A stretch of 64,000 nucleotides of DNA from Actinomadura viridilutea (GCA_003001795.1 PVNI01000010.1:1-64000); one strand, 5' to 3'. Shown: positions 23,069 to 32,222, numbered from the stretch's first letter. Numbers and translations are program-made. The notes: generated by a model not told the origin, from the sequence alone.

Positions 23069-26000
23069 CTAGTCGCGGGTCTCCGGGCGCGGCGGGGTGA
23101 CGATGCCGCCGTCTCCGCCGTCTCCGCGTCCGCCGCCGGGGTCGTCGACGCCCCCGTCGTTGCCGCCGTCGCCGCCTCCGGTGCCCCCGTCGGACGGGGT
23201 CTCCGGTTCGCTGGGGGAGTCCACCGGCGGCCTCGGCCGGACCGGACGCTGCGGCGTGGACGGACGCTGCTCCGGGTCACGCGTCGTCGGCGCGCCGTTC
23301 TGCCGGTCGTACGCGTCGCCGTCGTAGCTCCCCGGGGACACCGAGGGCGGACCGAAGTCCTTGGGCTCGATGTGCTTGAGGTTCACCGCGCGGCTGACGT
23401 AGGCGTTCCAGATCTGCGCGGGCAGCTGCCCGCCGTACACGCCGTACCCGGGGATGACCAGCGGCTTGCCGTCGCTGCGGAACATCGCCACCGTCGTCGC
23501 CAGCTGCGGGATGAACCCGTTGAACCAGATCGCCCGGCCCTCGTCGGTGGTGCCGGTCTTGCCCGCCACGTCCCGGCCGTCGGCCAGCCGGGCGTTCTGG
23601 CCGGTGCCCGCCTCCACCACGCGCCGCATGGCGAACGTGGCGTCCCGCGCCACCTGCTCGTCGAACACCCGCCGCCCCTTCTCCGTGAAGGTGGTGGTCT
23701 TGCCGGTGTTGTCGGTGACCGACTTCACCACGTACGGCGTGCGGTACACGCCCTCGGCCGCGAACGTGGCGTACACGCCCGCCTGCTGGACCGGGTGCAC
23801 CGAGATCGTCCCCAGCGGGAAGGTCGGGTAGTTGTTGGCGCCGTTGGCGGTCAGCTGCGCCTTCGGGATGCCCATCTTCTCGGCCATCTTGGTGACCTTG
23901 TTGAGGCCGACCCGCTGGCCGAGGTTGACGTAGGCGGTGTTGACCGAGTTCTGCGTGGCCGTGACCAGATTGATCGTGCCGTAGCTGCGGTTGCCGTCGT
24001 TGTGGATCGGCGTGCCGTTGTAGTACTGCGGCGAGCTGCCGTCCACGTAGGTGTTCAGGCTCATCCCGCTGTCCAGCGCGGCGGCCAGCACGATCGGCTT
24101 GAACCCGGACCCCGCCTGCGCCCAGTCGCTGAACGCGCTGCTGAGCGCCTCCTCCAGGTAGCCGCGCCCGCCGTAGAACGCCACGACCTGCCCGGTGGCC
24201 GGGTCGATCGAGACCAGCCCGGTGCGGATCTTGCGGTTCATCCCCTTCGGCAGGGTGCCGCGCACCGCCTCCTGCGCGGCGTCCATCAGCTCCTTGTCGA
24301 ACGTGGTGGTGATCTTCAGGCCGCTGCGGTTGATCTCGTCCTCGGTGTAGCCGCGCCGCTCGATCAGCTCGCGCTTGGCCACGTTGACCATGTAGCCCTT
24401 CTGGCCGCCCAGGATGTTGGTGACCTTCTGCTTGATGGGCTGCGGGAACGTCATCCGCGCCGCCTCTTCCGAGGTGATCGCGCCGTCGCGGACCATGTTG
24501 TTCAGCACGGCGCGCCAGCGGGCCTCGGCGTAGGCGCGCGTGGAGCCGGTCGGGTCGGCGAAGTTGCTCGGCTGCTGGATCGCCGCCGCCAGGTACGCCC
24601 CCTCGGCCGGGGTCAGCCGGCTCACGTCCTTGCCGTAGTACGCCCGCGCGGCGGCCTGCACGCCGTAGGCGTCGCGGCCGAAGTAGATGGTGTTGAGGTA
24701 CTGCTCCAGGATCCAGTCCTTGGACTTCTCCCGGCCCACCTTCAAGGAGACCATGATCTCCTTGAGCTTGCGGCTGATCGACCGCTCCTTGCCGATGCCG
24801 CCGTAGTAGTTGCGGACCATCTGCTGGGTGATGGTGGACCCGCCCTGCAGCTGCTCGCCGGAGACCGTCGACCAGAAGGCGCGCAGGGTGCCCTGCAGCG
24901 ACACCCCGGGATCCTCGTAGAAGCTGCGGTTCTCGGCGGCGATCACCGCGTCGCGCACGCCCTTGGGGATCGTCTGGAGGCGGACCGCGTCCCGGTTGAC
25001 GCCGGTCTTGGCGATCGGCGTCTTGCCGTCGGAGTACAGGAACGTGGGGCCTTGCGCGAGGGCCTCCTCCTGGGGGGACGGGACCGGTGTCAGCAGGTAC
25101 GCCACACCGAACGCGGCCACGGCGAGTCCGACGACGCCGAGCAGCACGAACAGCGCCCGCCGCCCGATGCGCGCCGCCTTGCCCCGCGGCTTGCCGCGTC
25201 TGCCGTCCATACCCCCCTTCCGCCTCTTCCCGGTCGGCCCCTTCGGGGGCTTGCCCGCCCCCGTGCTCTTCACGTCGGTCTTCGGTTCGGCGGCGGACGT
25301 CTTCGCCGTCGCCGAAGCGCTGTTCTGCTTCGTACCCGCGTCGTCACCGTCGGCAACGCCCGCCGCGTCCGCTGCGTCGCCGTCGCCCTCGCGGACTGCT
25401 GCGGCGCCGGTGGCGGCGCTCGCCTTCTCCGACGGGGACGGCGAGTCGGCGGACGCGGTGGAGGCGTGCGCGGAATCGGACGACTCGACGACGGTGAGGT
25501 CGGGAGTCGTCGCCGCGGCGGCCCCCTCGTTCGGGACGGTGGCGTCTTCGGCGGCGCCCTGGTCCGAGGCGGCGTCCGGCACCGTGGTCCCGGCGGCGTC
25601 CGCGTGGTCGGGGGCGTCGTCCGGTGCGGAGCCGGACTCGGCGGCGGACTCTGCGTCGTGCGAGGACGCGACGGTGCCCGACCCTACGGCCCCGTCGTGG
25701 TCCCGGTCGAGGACGTCCGCGGCGAGTTCCTCGTCGGATCCGGATTCCGTCCCCGTCTCCGTGCCCGTCCCCGTGCCCGTCTCCGTGCCCGTCTCCGTGG
25801 CGGTCGTCGCGGTGTCGGCCGCCGTGACGACGATCGTGTCGGCGTCGGGGCGGCCGGACGCGTCGCCGGGCGCCGCGCCGTCGTCGGAGTCGGACTCGGC
25901 GGCGGCGTCCCCCTCGCCTTGAGAAGGCGCGGCCAGGGTCACGGTCTCGCCGGGATCGGCCGTGTCGGCCGTGCCCGGCTCCTCGTCGGCCCCCTCGTCG

Positions 26001-26455
26001 GAGACGCCGGGCTCCCCGTCGGGTGCGGCGTCCTCCGGAGACTCGACGGGGGCGAGGTCAGGCGTCGTCGCCTCGGCGCCGTCGCCGGCGGGCGGGACGG
26101 CGGGGGCGGTGTCCGTGCCGGAGTCGGGGGACTCGGCGGTCTCCGCCTCGGTGTCGGCGGCGGTGTCGGCGGGGGACGCGGTGCCCGTGGCGGACGCGGC
26201 GGCGGCCTCGGCTTCGGACCGGCCGGTGTCCTCGGACGCCTGCGCGTCGGCCTGCGCGTCGTCGGTCGCCACCGCGGTGTCGGCGGGCTTCTCGGTGGAG
26301 CTCGTGGCGCCGTCCCCGGTGTCCGCCTCGGTCGCGGGCGGTGCGGTCTCGCCGTCCGCGGGATCGGCCGTGTCGGCCGTGGGGTTCTGGTCGAGGTTGT
26401 CCTCGTCCGGCCCGGCAGGCTCGGTCCCTCCCGGGCTCCTGTCAGTGTCGCTCAC
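23069..26455 (-). CDS. Class A penicillin-binding protein with long acidic N-terminal tail
   Basis: 1,128 residues from GTG 26455. Residues 1 to about 400 are Asp/Glu/Ala/Thr-rich, almost free of Lys and Arg, and presumably cytoplasmic. A basic patch (about 401-433) precedes one membrane helix (about 434-455). The glycosyltransferase domain follows (about 490-665; AAENRSFYEDPGV, GGSTITQQMVRNYYGG), then the transpeptidase domain with SGFK (active-site Ser), SVN and KTGT motifs. The C-terminus is Pro- then Gly/Asp-rich. It polymerises and cross-links peptidoglycan outside the membrane. The tail of over 400 residues is far longer than in standard PBP1/PonA proteins and is probably a docking region for cytoplasmic partners. 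Confidence 0.93.
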   Translation of the reverse strand: MSDTDRSPGGTEPAGPDEDNLDQNPTADTADPADGETAPPATEADTGDGATSSTEKPADTAVATDDAQADAQASEDTGRSEAEAAAASATGTASPADTAADTEAETAESPDSGTDTAPAVPPAGDGAEATTPDLAPVESPEDAAPDGEPGVSDEGADEEPGTADTADPGETVTLAAPSQGEGDAAAESDSDDGAAPGDASGRPDADTIVVTAADTATTATETGTETGTGTGTETGTESGSDEELAADVLDRDHDGAVGSGTVASSHDAESAAESGSAPDDAPDHADAAGTTVPDAASDQGAAEDATVPNEGAAAATTPDLTVVESSDSAHASTASADSPSPSEKASAATGAAAVREGDGDAADAAGVADGDDAGTKQNSASATAKTSAAEPKTDVKSTGAGKPPKGPTGKRRKGGMDGRRGKPRGKAARIGRRALFVLLGVVGLAVAAFGVAYLLTPVPSPQEEALAQGPTFLYSDGKTPIAKTGVNRDAVRLQTIPKGVRDAVIAAENRSFYEDPGVSLQGTLRAFWSTVSGEQLQGGSTITQQMVRNYYGGIGKERSISRKLKEIMVSLKVGREKSKDWILEQYLNTIYFGRDAYGVQAAARAYYGKDVSRLTPAEGAYLAAAIQQPSNFADPTGSTRAYAEARWRAVLNNMVRDGAITSEEAARMTFPQPIKQKVTNILGGQKGYMVNVAKRELIERRGYTEDEINRSGLKITTTFDKELMDAAQEAVRGTLPKGMNRKIRTGLVSIDPATGQVVAFYGGRGYLEEALSSAFSDWAQAGSGFKPIVLAAALDSGMSLNTYVDGSSPQYYNGTPIHNDGNRSYGTINLVTATQNSVNTAYVNLGQRVGLNKVTKMAEKMGIPKAQLTANGANNYPTFPLGTISVHPVQQAGVYATFAAEGVYRTPYVVKSVTDNTGKTTTFTEKGRRVFDEQVARDATFAMRRVVEAGTGQNARLADGRDVAGKTGTTDEGRAIWFNGFIPQLATTVAMFRSDGKPLVIPGYGVYGGQLPAQIWNAYVSRAVNLKHIEPKDFGPPSVSPGSYDGDAYDRQNGAPTTRDPEQRPSTPQRPVRPRPPVDSPSEPETPSDGGTGGGDGGNDGGVDDPGGGRGDGGDGGIVTPPRPETRD
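25749..25800 (-). repeat. Short tandem repeats coding Gly-Thr-Glu-Thr in the PBP tail
   Basis: Repeats of about six and twelve bases (CCCGTC/TCCGTG types) encode ETGTETGTGTGTETGTES in the acidic tail. This is a slippage-prone tract likely to vary in length. Confidence 0.7.
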
Positions 26456-26592
26456 AAGCCCCCCGTGACGAGTTCGTTACAGACGATAGCGGAGGGGAGT
26501 GGGGAATCTGGCCGGTCGCTGCGCACTCCCGTTGGCTTCTCACTACAGGGACGATCAAAAGGTGCGAAGGGTTGTCTCGCCGTCCCCAGCGT

Positions 26593-26676
26593 GGTTCTCG
26601 ACACATCACGTTCGCGGCACATCAGGTTCGCGGCGCATCAGGTTCGCGGCGCATCACGTTCTCGACGCATCGCATC
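26593..26676. repeat. 16-bp tandem repeat array
   Basis: Four to five imperfect 16-base units of the form cgcatcaggttcgcgg follow head to tail, with variation of only one to three bases. The array lies in the 329-base gap between the PBP start and the FKBP stop, which otherwise holds only the terminator at 26692. Its function is unknown. Confidence 0.75.
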
Positions 26677-26691
26677 GGCGGGCGGAACGAC

Positions 26692-26724
26692 GACGGCGGG
26701 GCCCCTCTCGGGTGCCCCGCCGTC
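26692..26724 (-). terminator. Terminator of the FKBP gene
   Basis: Perfect 11-bp GC stem (26692-26702 with 26714-26724) and an 11-base loop, starting about 60 bases after the FKBP stop. Confidence 0.75.
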
Positions 26725-26784
26725 GCGCGTCATGCCGTGGGCGGTCCGCCGCGCCGCGTCCTCGGGCGCGGCCTCACCGGAGGG

Positions 26785-27915
26785 TCACTTGGGGACAGTG
26801 CCGAGGATGTCCACGACGAACACCGTGGTGTCGTCGCCCTTGATCCCGGCCTGCGGGTTGCCGTCCTTGCCGTAGCCCTCGTCGGGCGGGAGGACGAGCA
26901 TGACCCGGCTGCCGACCTTCTGGCCCTGCAGCCCCTTGAAGAAGCCCTTCATGCCCTCGGTGGTGTCGAGCTTGAACATGGCGGGGGAGCCCTTGCTCCA
27001 GCTGTTGTCGAACTCCTTGCCGTCCCGCCAGATCACGCCCTTGTAGTTGACGAGCGCCGTGTCGTCCTTGGTGGTCTTCGGGCCGTTGCCCTCGATGATG
27101 GTCTTGACCTGCATGTCCTTCGGCGGGTCGGCCTTCGGGATGGTGATCTTGGGGCCCTTGCCCGCCTCCATGGCGCCGACGGACGGCAGGTCCTCGTCCT
27201 TCTGCGGCTTCGGGGTGCCCTGGGCCTCGGCGTTCTTGGGGTAGACGGCCAGGATGTCCACCACGAAAACCAGCGAGTCGTCTTCGCCGATCCCCATCGG
27301 GGCGGCGGACTGGCCGAAGCCCTCCTTCGGCGGCACCTGCAGCACGACGCGGCTGCCCGCCGTCTGCCCGACCAGGCCCTTGTCCAGGCCCTTGACGTCC
27401 GTCTTGCCGATCTGCATCGGCACGACCTGCTCGCCGGCGGGCAGCTCGTACGACGACCGGATCTCCTTGCTGGTGCTCTCGGTGGCCTTGTCGTCGGTGC
27501 CCTTGGACCACTGGTAGAAGACGAACTTCACCAGCGCCGTGTCGCCGTTGGCGATCTTCCGGCCGGTGCCCTTGATCTTCGCGGTGACCTTCAGCTTGCC
27601 GTCGGGGAGCAGGCTCTTGGGGATGGTGACCTTGGGGGCCTGCCCGAACGCGCCGGTGACCTCGATCTGCGGCCCGGGACGGGTGACGTACCACGTCGTG
27701 GCGCCCGCGAGGGCCAGCACCGCCACCACCGTCGCGGCGATGCTCAGGCGGCGGCGCCTGCGGGCCTGCGCGGCGGTCAGCGCGGACGGCCGGGGGCTGC
27801 GGCCGCGCCCGCCGCTGATGCCGTGCGGGGTGAACTCCGGGCTGCGGATGTTTTTGGCGCTCGGCAGCTTCGCCTTGACCGCCGGCTCGCCCCGGGGCTT
27901 GTCATCCTCAGGCAT
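26785..27915 (-). CDS. Membrane-anchored double FKBP-type peptidyl-prolyl isomerase
   Basis: 376 residues from ATG 27915 (GAGGA four bases upstream). A basic N-terminal segment precedes one membrane helix (about 57-77), leaving two FKBP domains outside (about 95-227 and 256-374). The second domain keeps the family pattern best: ALVNYKGVIWRDGKEFDNSWS, FKGLQGQKVGSRVMLVLPPDEGYG and FVVDILG. The first is more divergent but keeps the GLVGQTAGSRVVLQVPP core. It should catalyse folding of exported proteins. The next gene downstream on the same strand is the PBP, separated by a terminator and repeat array. Confidence 0.93.
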   Translation of the reverse strand: MPEDDKPRGEPAVKAKLPSAKNIRSPEFTPHGISGGRGRSPRPSALTAAQARRRRRLSIAATVVAVLALAGATTWYVTRPGPQIEVTGAFGQAPKVTIPKSLLPDGKLKVTAKIKGTGRKIANGDTALVKFVFYQWSKGTDDKATESTSKEIRSSYELPAGEQVVPMQIGKTDVKGLDKGLVGQTAGSRVVLQVPPKEGFGQSAAPMGIGEDDSLVFVVDILAVYPKNAEAQGTPKPQKDEDLPSVGAMEAGKGPKITIPKADPPKDMQVKTIIEGNGPKTTKDDTALVNYKGVIWRDGKEFDNSWSKGSPAMFKLDTTEGMKGFFKGLQGQKVGSRVMLVLPPDEGYGKDGNPQAGIKGDDTTVFVVDILGTVPK

Positions 27916-28176
27916 GTTTCCTCACTCGCTCCGGGCTCGACGACACCACGAGACGACCACCTTCCCAGCTCCGGCCTAAGGACGGCGTGAAAAGCCGGAA
28001 AAGAGGCCGGGTCGCAATCTACCGGCTGCTTTCCGTCGCCGGCCGGAGGCGCGGGGCCGATCCGCAGGCCGCCTGGATGGTCCTGGGTGCCGGTACGGCA
28101 GGCATCCTAGTGGCGCCACGCCGCCGCGCCGCAGGACGCTCGGTGCGGCGGCGTCCTTTTCACGGCGCGCCGGCGT

Positions 28177-28440
28177 TCACCGACGGACGACCGGCGCCTG
28201 CCGGTCGATCTCCCGGGCCAGCGTGACGACCATGTCCTCGAAGGACTCGGCCCCGTACCGGGCGCGCAGCGCGGGGAAGAGGTTCTTTCGCGCGGCCTCG
28301 CGCAGCATGCCGCTCAGGACGGAGTAGTGGACGGTGCGTCCGACGGACAGGTCGTCGTGCGACGTGCGCGCGGTCCGCAGCAGCTCGGGGTAGGGGGCGG
28401 CTTCACTGAGGATCATGCGGACGGCTTCGGTGGGCTCCAT
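28177..28440 (-). CDS. Hypothetical protein, 87 residues, downstream of tRNA-Arg
   Basis: The ATG at 28440 opens an 87-residue, mainly helical frame (EPTEAVRMILSEAAPYPELL, SVLSGMLREAARKNLFPALRARYG, SFEDMVVTLAREIDRQ). The sequence looks like a conserved actinomycete protein but I cannot name it. No clear ribosome-binding site is present. It starts only 36 bases after the 3' end of tRNA-Arg, with no terminator between, so it may be read from the tRNA promoter. No signal peptide or membrane helix. Confidence 0.65.
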   Translation of the reverse strand: MEPTEAVRMILSEAAPYPELLRTARTSHDDLSVGRTVHYSVLSGMLREAARKNLFPALRARYGAESFEDMVVTLAREIDRQAPVVRR

Positions 28441-28476
28441 GGACCGGAGTCTTGGGAGCCCACCGCGCGTCAGGGC

Positions 28477-28552
28477 TGGCACCCCGGGCAGGATTCGAAC
28501 CCGCGACCCGCTGCTTAGAAGGCAGCCGCTCTGTCCAACTGAGCTACCGGGG
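28477..28552 (-). tRNA. tRNA-Arg (anticodon TCT)
   Basis: The minus strand folds as a cloverleaf. The acceptor GCCCCGG pairs with CCGGGGT (one G-T pair), the anticodon stem GCTGC/GCAGC-type closes loop CTTCTAA with anticodon TCT (AGA codons), the T-arm reads GGGTTCGAATCC, the discriminator is G and CCA is encoded (28477-28479). I see no integrase or direct repeat that would mark it as an attachment site. Confidence 0.95.
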
Positions 28553-28875
28553 CCTGCTACCGAGGTGAGGGTACTACTCCGCCTGACCTGCGTGCGACAG
28601 GCATTTTCCCGCCTCGGGCGAGGGCCGGGCGGCGGCGGAGAGCCCGGACCGCCCTTCTCCACGGCCGAGACGGCCGGGTCGGCGCGGGCCGCCGCCCAGA
28701 CGGCCGGAATGGGTCACGCGGCCGCGGCCGGAGCCCTTTGCTCGCCGTCCTCGGCCGCGTGGCCGATTCGTCGCATGTCAGCGGCGCCGCCGCCGGGCGC
28801 GGAAGCCTTCGGTCGAGCCGCGGGCGCGTTTTCGTTGATCGGCTGATCGGATCCGCCCGGGCGCCGTAAGGTCAT
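28553..28875. other. 323-base region without a recognisable gene
   Basis: This region lies between tRNA-Arg (minus) and the small phosphotransferase (plus) and must contain both promoters. Frames across it show no plausible protein, and I identify no clear promoter boxes or hairpins. Confidence 0.5.
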
Positions 28876-29679
28876 GTGTCCGTGGTGGCGGACGTGGAGA
28901 TTCCGCTCTCCGGCGGCGACGTCACGGAGGGCGTCGTTCGGGTGGACGACACGGTGCGACGGCCCATGGGTCCGCACAGCCCGGCGGTGCACGGCCTGCT
29001 GCGACATCTGGAGAGCGTCGGCTTCGACGGGGCGCCGCGCGTGCTCGGCGTGGACGGCCGGGGCCGGGAGATCCTCACCTGGGTGCCGGGGGAGGTCGCG
29101 CGCCGTCCGCTGCCTGCGTACGCGGCGACGGGCAAGGCGCTGGCGGGGGTGGCGCGGCTGCTGCGGCGCTACCACGACGCCGTCGCCTCCTACGATCCCC
29201 CGCCCGGTGCGCCGTGGGACGACATCGCCGTCTCCGGCCTCGACGACGAACCCGAGATCATCGGGCACTGCGACGTGACGCCCGAGAACGTGGTGTTCCG
29301 CGCGGGCGAGCCGGTCGCGCTCATCGACTTCGACCTGGCGCGTCCGACGACCCGGCTGTACGACGTGGTGACCGCGCTGCGGCACTGGGCGCCGATCGCC
29401 GACCCCGCCGACCGGGACGCGCGGCTGTACGACGCGGACGTGGGCGCCAGGCTGCGGCTGTTCTGCGACGCCTACGGATTGGACCGTGACGGCAGGCGGC
29501 GCCTGCTGCCCGCGGCGCGGCTGCGGTTCGAACGCTCCTACACGGCGATGCGCTTCCGAGCCGAGCACCGGGGCGGCGGATGGGCCCGCATGTGGCGGGC
29601 CGGCGCCGGGCCCCGCATCCGCCGCGCCCAGGACTGGCTGGAACGCCACTGGGACGACCTCGAGGCGCACCTCGCCTGA
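28876..29679 (+). CDS. Small phosphotransferase-family protein (APH fold)
   Basis: 267 residues from GTG 28876. It has the kinase-like fold with a degenerate nucleotide loop, GHCDVTPENVVF as the catalytic loop (Asp replaces the usual HGD pattern as HCD) and IDFDLARPTTRLYD as the metal-binding motif. This is a common actinomycete phosphotransferase type with unknown small-molecule substrate. It is 34 bases upstream of cobD in the same direction and may share its transcript; a cobinamide-kinase-like role is possible but not shown. The 34-base gap contains a short duplication (atgccgtag twice). Confidence 0.8.
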   Translation: MSVVADVEIPLSGGDVTEGVVRVDDTVRRPMGPHSPAVHGLLRHLESVGFDGAPRVLGVDGRGREILTWVPGEVARRPLPAYAATGKALAGVARLLRRYHDAVASYDPPPGAPWDDIAVSGLDDEPEIIGHCDVTPENVVFRAGEPVALIDFDLARPTTRLYDVVTALRHWAPIADPADRDARLYDADVGARLRLFCDAYGLDRDGRRRLLPAARLRFERSYTAMRFRAEHRGGGWARMWRAGAGPRIRRAQDWLERHWDDLEAHLA

Positions 29680-29713
29680 CGCGATGCCGTAGGCATGCCG
29701 TAGAGATGTCTCC

Positions 29714-30661
29714 ATGACATCGAAGTGGGTGGGGCCGGGGTCGCCTGAAGGGCTGCTGCTGGGCGTCGCGCTCGACGCGCTGCTGGGCGATCCGCGGCGC
29801 GGGCATCCGGTGGCGGCGTTCGGCCGTGCGGCGTCGGCGTTGGAGCGGCGCCTGCACGGCGACTCGCGGGTGCGCGGCATGGTGTTCACCGCGGTTCTCG
29901 TGGGCGGCGCGGCAGGGCTCGGCGTCGTCGCCGAGAAGGCGGCGCGGGGACGTCTGGCACGGGCCGCGGTGACGGCGGCGGCGACGTGGGCGGTGCTGGG
30001 CGGCACGTCGCTGGGACGGGAGGGCCGCCACATGGCGCGTCTCCTGGAGGGCGGCGACCTCGCCGCGGCTCGGCGGCGGCTGTCGCACCTGTGCGCGCGC
30101 GACCCCGACGGCATGGACGAGAAGGCGTTGGCGCGGGCCACGGTCGAGTCGGTGGCGGAGAACACCTCGGACGCGGCCGTCGCGCCGCTGCTGTGGGGCG
30201 CGGTCGCGGGAGTGCCGGGCCTGCTGGCGTACCGGGCCGTCAACACGCTCGACGCGATGGTCGGCTACCGCGACCCGCGCTATGTCCGCTTCGGGTGGGC
30301 GTCGGCGCGGCTGGACGACGCGGCCAACTGGCTGCCCGCGCGGCTCACGGGCCTGCTCACCGTGGCGTGCGCCGCGCCGAGCGGGCGGGCCCGGCAGGCG
30401 TGGCGGGCGCTGCGCCGCGACGGGGCGGCGCATCCGAGCCCCAACGCGGGTCGCTGCGAGGCGGCCTTCGCCGGGGCGTTGGGCGTCCGGCTCGGGGGCG
30501 TCAACGTGTACGGGGGACGGGTCGAGGAGCGTCCCGAACTGGGCGACGGGCGCGCCCCCGAGACGGCCGACATCCGCCGGGCCGTGCGGCTGTCGAGGGC
30601 CGTCACGCTGGCGGCCGTCGCGGTGGCGGCCGCCGTGGCCGCGGGCAGGAGGAGAGCGTGA
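29714..30661 (+). CDS. cobD: Adenosylcobinamide-phosphate synthase CobD/CbiB
   Basis: 315 residues, an integral membrane enzyme of cobalamin synthesis that joins aminopropanol phosphate to adenosylcobyric acid. Family signatures are visible: LGDPRRGHPVAAFGR near the N-terminus, the SVAENTSDAAVAPLLWGA motif and the NTLDAMVGYRDPRY segment, plus HPSPNAGRCEAAFAGALGVRLGG. Several hydrophobic helices fit a membrane location. The stop codon overlaps the start of cobQ (TGATG), giving a coupled cobD-cobQ pair in pathway order. Confidence 0.95.
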   Translation: MTSKWVGPGSPEGLLLGVALDALLGDPRRGHPVAAFGRAASALERRLHGDSRVRGMVFTAVLVGGAAGLGVVAEKAARGRLARAAVTAAATWAVLGGTSLGREGRHMARLLEGGDLAAARRRLSHLCARDPDGMDEKALARATVESVAENTSDAAVAPLLWGAVAGVPGLLAYRAVNTLDAMVGYRDPRYVRFGWASARLDDAANWLPARLTGLLTVACAAPSGRARQAWRALRRDGAAHPSPNAGRCEAAFAGALGVRLGGVNVYGGRVEERPELGDGRAPETADIRRAVRLSRAVTLAAVAVAAAVAAGRRRA

Positions 30662-32151
30662 TGGGCGGCGGGGCGCTGCTGGTGGCGGGGACGACGTCGG
30701 ACGCGGGCAAGAGCCTGGTGACCATGGGGCTGTGCCGCTGGCTGGCCCGGCGCGGGGTCAAGGTGGCGCCGTTCAAGGCCCAGAACATGTCGCTGAACTC
30801 GATGGTGACGGCGGACGGCGCGGAGATCGGCCGGGCGCAGTACGCGCAGGCGCAGGCGGCGGGCGTCGAGCCGCGGGCGGTGATGAACCCGGTGCTGCTC
30901 AAGCCCGGCAGCGACCGGCGCAGCCAGGTCGTGGTGCTCGGGCGCCCCGTCGCCGAGGTGGACGCCGTGGAGTACCGGGCGCACCGGGGCCGGCTGCGGG
31001 AGGTCGTCCTCGACAGCCTGGCCGAGCTGCGCGCCGCCCACGACGTGGTGATCTGCGAGGGCGCGGGCAGCCCCGCGGAGATCAACCTGCGCGCCGGCGA
31101 CATCGTCAACATGGGCCTTGCCCGCGCCGCGGACATCCCGGTGGTCGTGGTGGGCGACATCGATCGCGGCGGGGTGTTCGCGTCCCTCTACGGGACGGTG
31201 GCGCTGCTGGAGCCCGCCGACCAGGCCCTCGTCGCCGCGTTCGTCATCAACAAGTTCCGCGGGGCCGTGGAGCTGCTGGAGCCGGGGCTGGCGCGGCTGG
31301 CGGAGCTGACCGGGCGGCCGACGCTGGGCGTGCTGCCGTGGCGGCCGGGGCTGCACATCGACCCCGAGGACGGTCTCGCCCTGGACGCGCCCCGCCCCGG
31401 TGCGCGCGCCCCCTACGGCAGGCAGACCCTGCGCGTGGCGGTGGCCCGCTACCCGCGCATCTCGAATTTCACCGACCTGGACGCGTTGACCTGCGAGCCG
31501 GGCGTCGTGGTGCGGTACGCGACGGATCCGGGGGACCTGGCGGACGCCGACCTGGTCGTGCTGCCCGGGTCCCGCGCGACCGTGTCGGACCTGGCGTGGC
31601 TGCGCGAGCGGGGCATGGCCGACGCGATCGTCCGGCGGGCGCGGGAGGGGCGGCCGGTCCTCGGCATCTGCGGCGGCCACCAGATGCTCGCCCGCGAGAT
31701 CCTCGACGAGGTGGAGTCGGGCGCGGGACGCGTCGAGGGCCTCGGGCTGCTGCCGACGCGCGTGGTGTTCGCGCGGGAAAAGACGCTCGCCCGCCCCACC
31801 GGGGTCGCCTACGGGCAGCCGGTGCGCGCCTACGAGATCCATCACGGGGTGGTGGAGGTGCTCGGCGGCGACCCGTTCCTGGACGGCTGCCGCGTGGGGG
31901 CGGTGTGGGGGACGACCTGGCACGGCGCGCTGGAGAACGACGGTTTCCGCCGCGCGTTCCTGGCCGACGTCGCCCGGTGCGCGGGCCGCGACTTCACCCC
32001 GGCGCCCGACGTGTCGTTCGCCGCGCAGCGCGCGGCGATGTTCGACACGGTCGGCGACCTGGTGGAGGAGCACCTCGACACCGACGCGGTGTGGCGGCTC
32101 ATCGAGCAGGGCGCCCCGCCCGGGCTGCCCACCCTGCTGAGCGGCTTCTAG
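30661..32151 (+). CDS. cobQ: Cobyric acid synthase CobQ
   Basis: 496 residues from ATG 30661, which overlaps the cobD stop. It is an ATP- and glutamine-dependent amidase that amidates adenosylcobyrinic acid a,c-diamide at positions b, d, e and g. The N-terminal dethiobiotin-synthase-like ATPase domain has AGTTSDAGKSLVTMGLCRWL and KAQNMSLNSMV. The C-terminal class I glutamine amidotransferase domain has the nucleophile Cys337 in GICGGHQML and a late His in TTWHGALEND. The AYEIHHG segment is also typical. Length fits the family. The cobalamin pathway continues at cobN, about 12 kb downstream. Confidence 0.97.
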   Translation: MGGGALLVAGTTSDAGKSLVTMGLCRWLARRGVKVAPFKAQNMSLNSMVTADGAEIGRAQYAQAQAAGVEPRAVMNPVLLKPGSDRRSQVVVLGRPVAEVDAVEYRAHRGRLREVVLDSLAELRAAHDVVICEGAGSPAEINLRAGDIVNMGLARAADIPVVVVGDIDRGGVFASLYGTVALLEPADQALVAAFVINKFRGAVELLEPGLARLAELTGRPTLGVLPWRPGLHIDPEDGLALDAPRPGARAPYGRQTLRVAVARYPRISNFTDLDALTCEPGVVVRYATDPGDLADADLVVLPGSRATVSDLAWLRERGMADAIVRRAREGRPVLGICGGHQMLAREILDEVESGAGRVEGLGLLPTRVVFAREKTLARPTGVAYGQPVRAYEIHHGVVEVLGGDPFLDGCRVGAVWGTTWHGALENDGFRRAFLADVARCAGRDFTPAPDVSFAAQRAAMFDTVGDLVEEHLDTDAVWRLIEQGAPPGLPTLLSGF

Positions 32152-32168
32152 CCGACGCGGGGGCCGCA

Positions 32169-32222
32169 GTGGCCACGGGTGTGTGGCCACGGGGTGTCGT
32201 CACGGGTGTCGTCACCGGGTGC
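32169..32222. repeat. Short direct and inverted repeats after cobQ
   Basis: GGCCAC appears twice and GGGTGTCGTCAC twice within about 55 bases, a small duplicated patch. It may form weak stems after cobQ; no gene is visible here. Confidence 0.4.

Noticed and set aside
26593..26676. CRISPR array
   Set aside because: Units are 16 bases, directly adjacent with no spacers, and no cas genes are present.
22823..26875. A 1,350-residue plus-strand frame opposite the PBP gene
   Set aside because: Antisense shadow; the minus-strand PBP motifs are unambiguous.
28477..28552. tRNA-Arg as an integration site of a mobile element
   Set aside because: No integrase, excisionase, direct repeat of the tRNA 3' end or composition shift is visible nearby.
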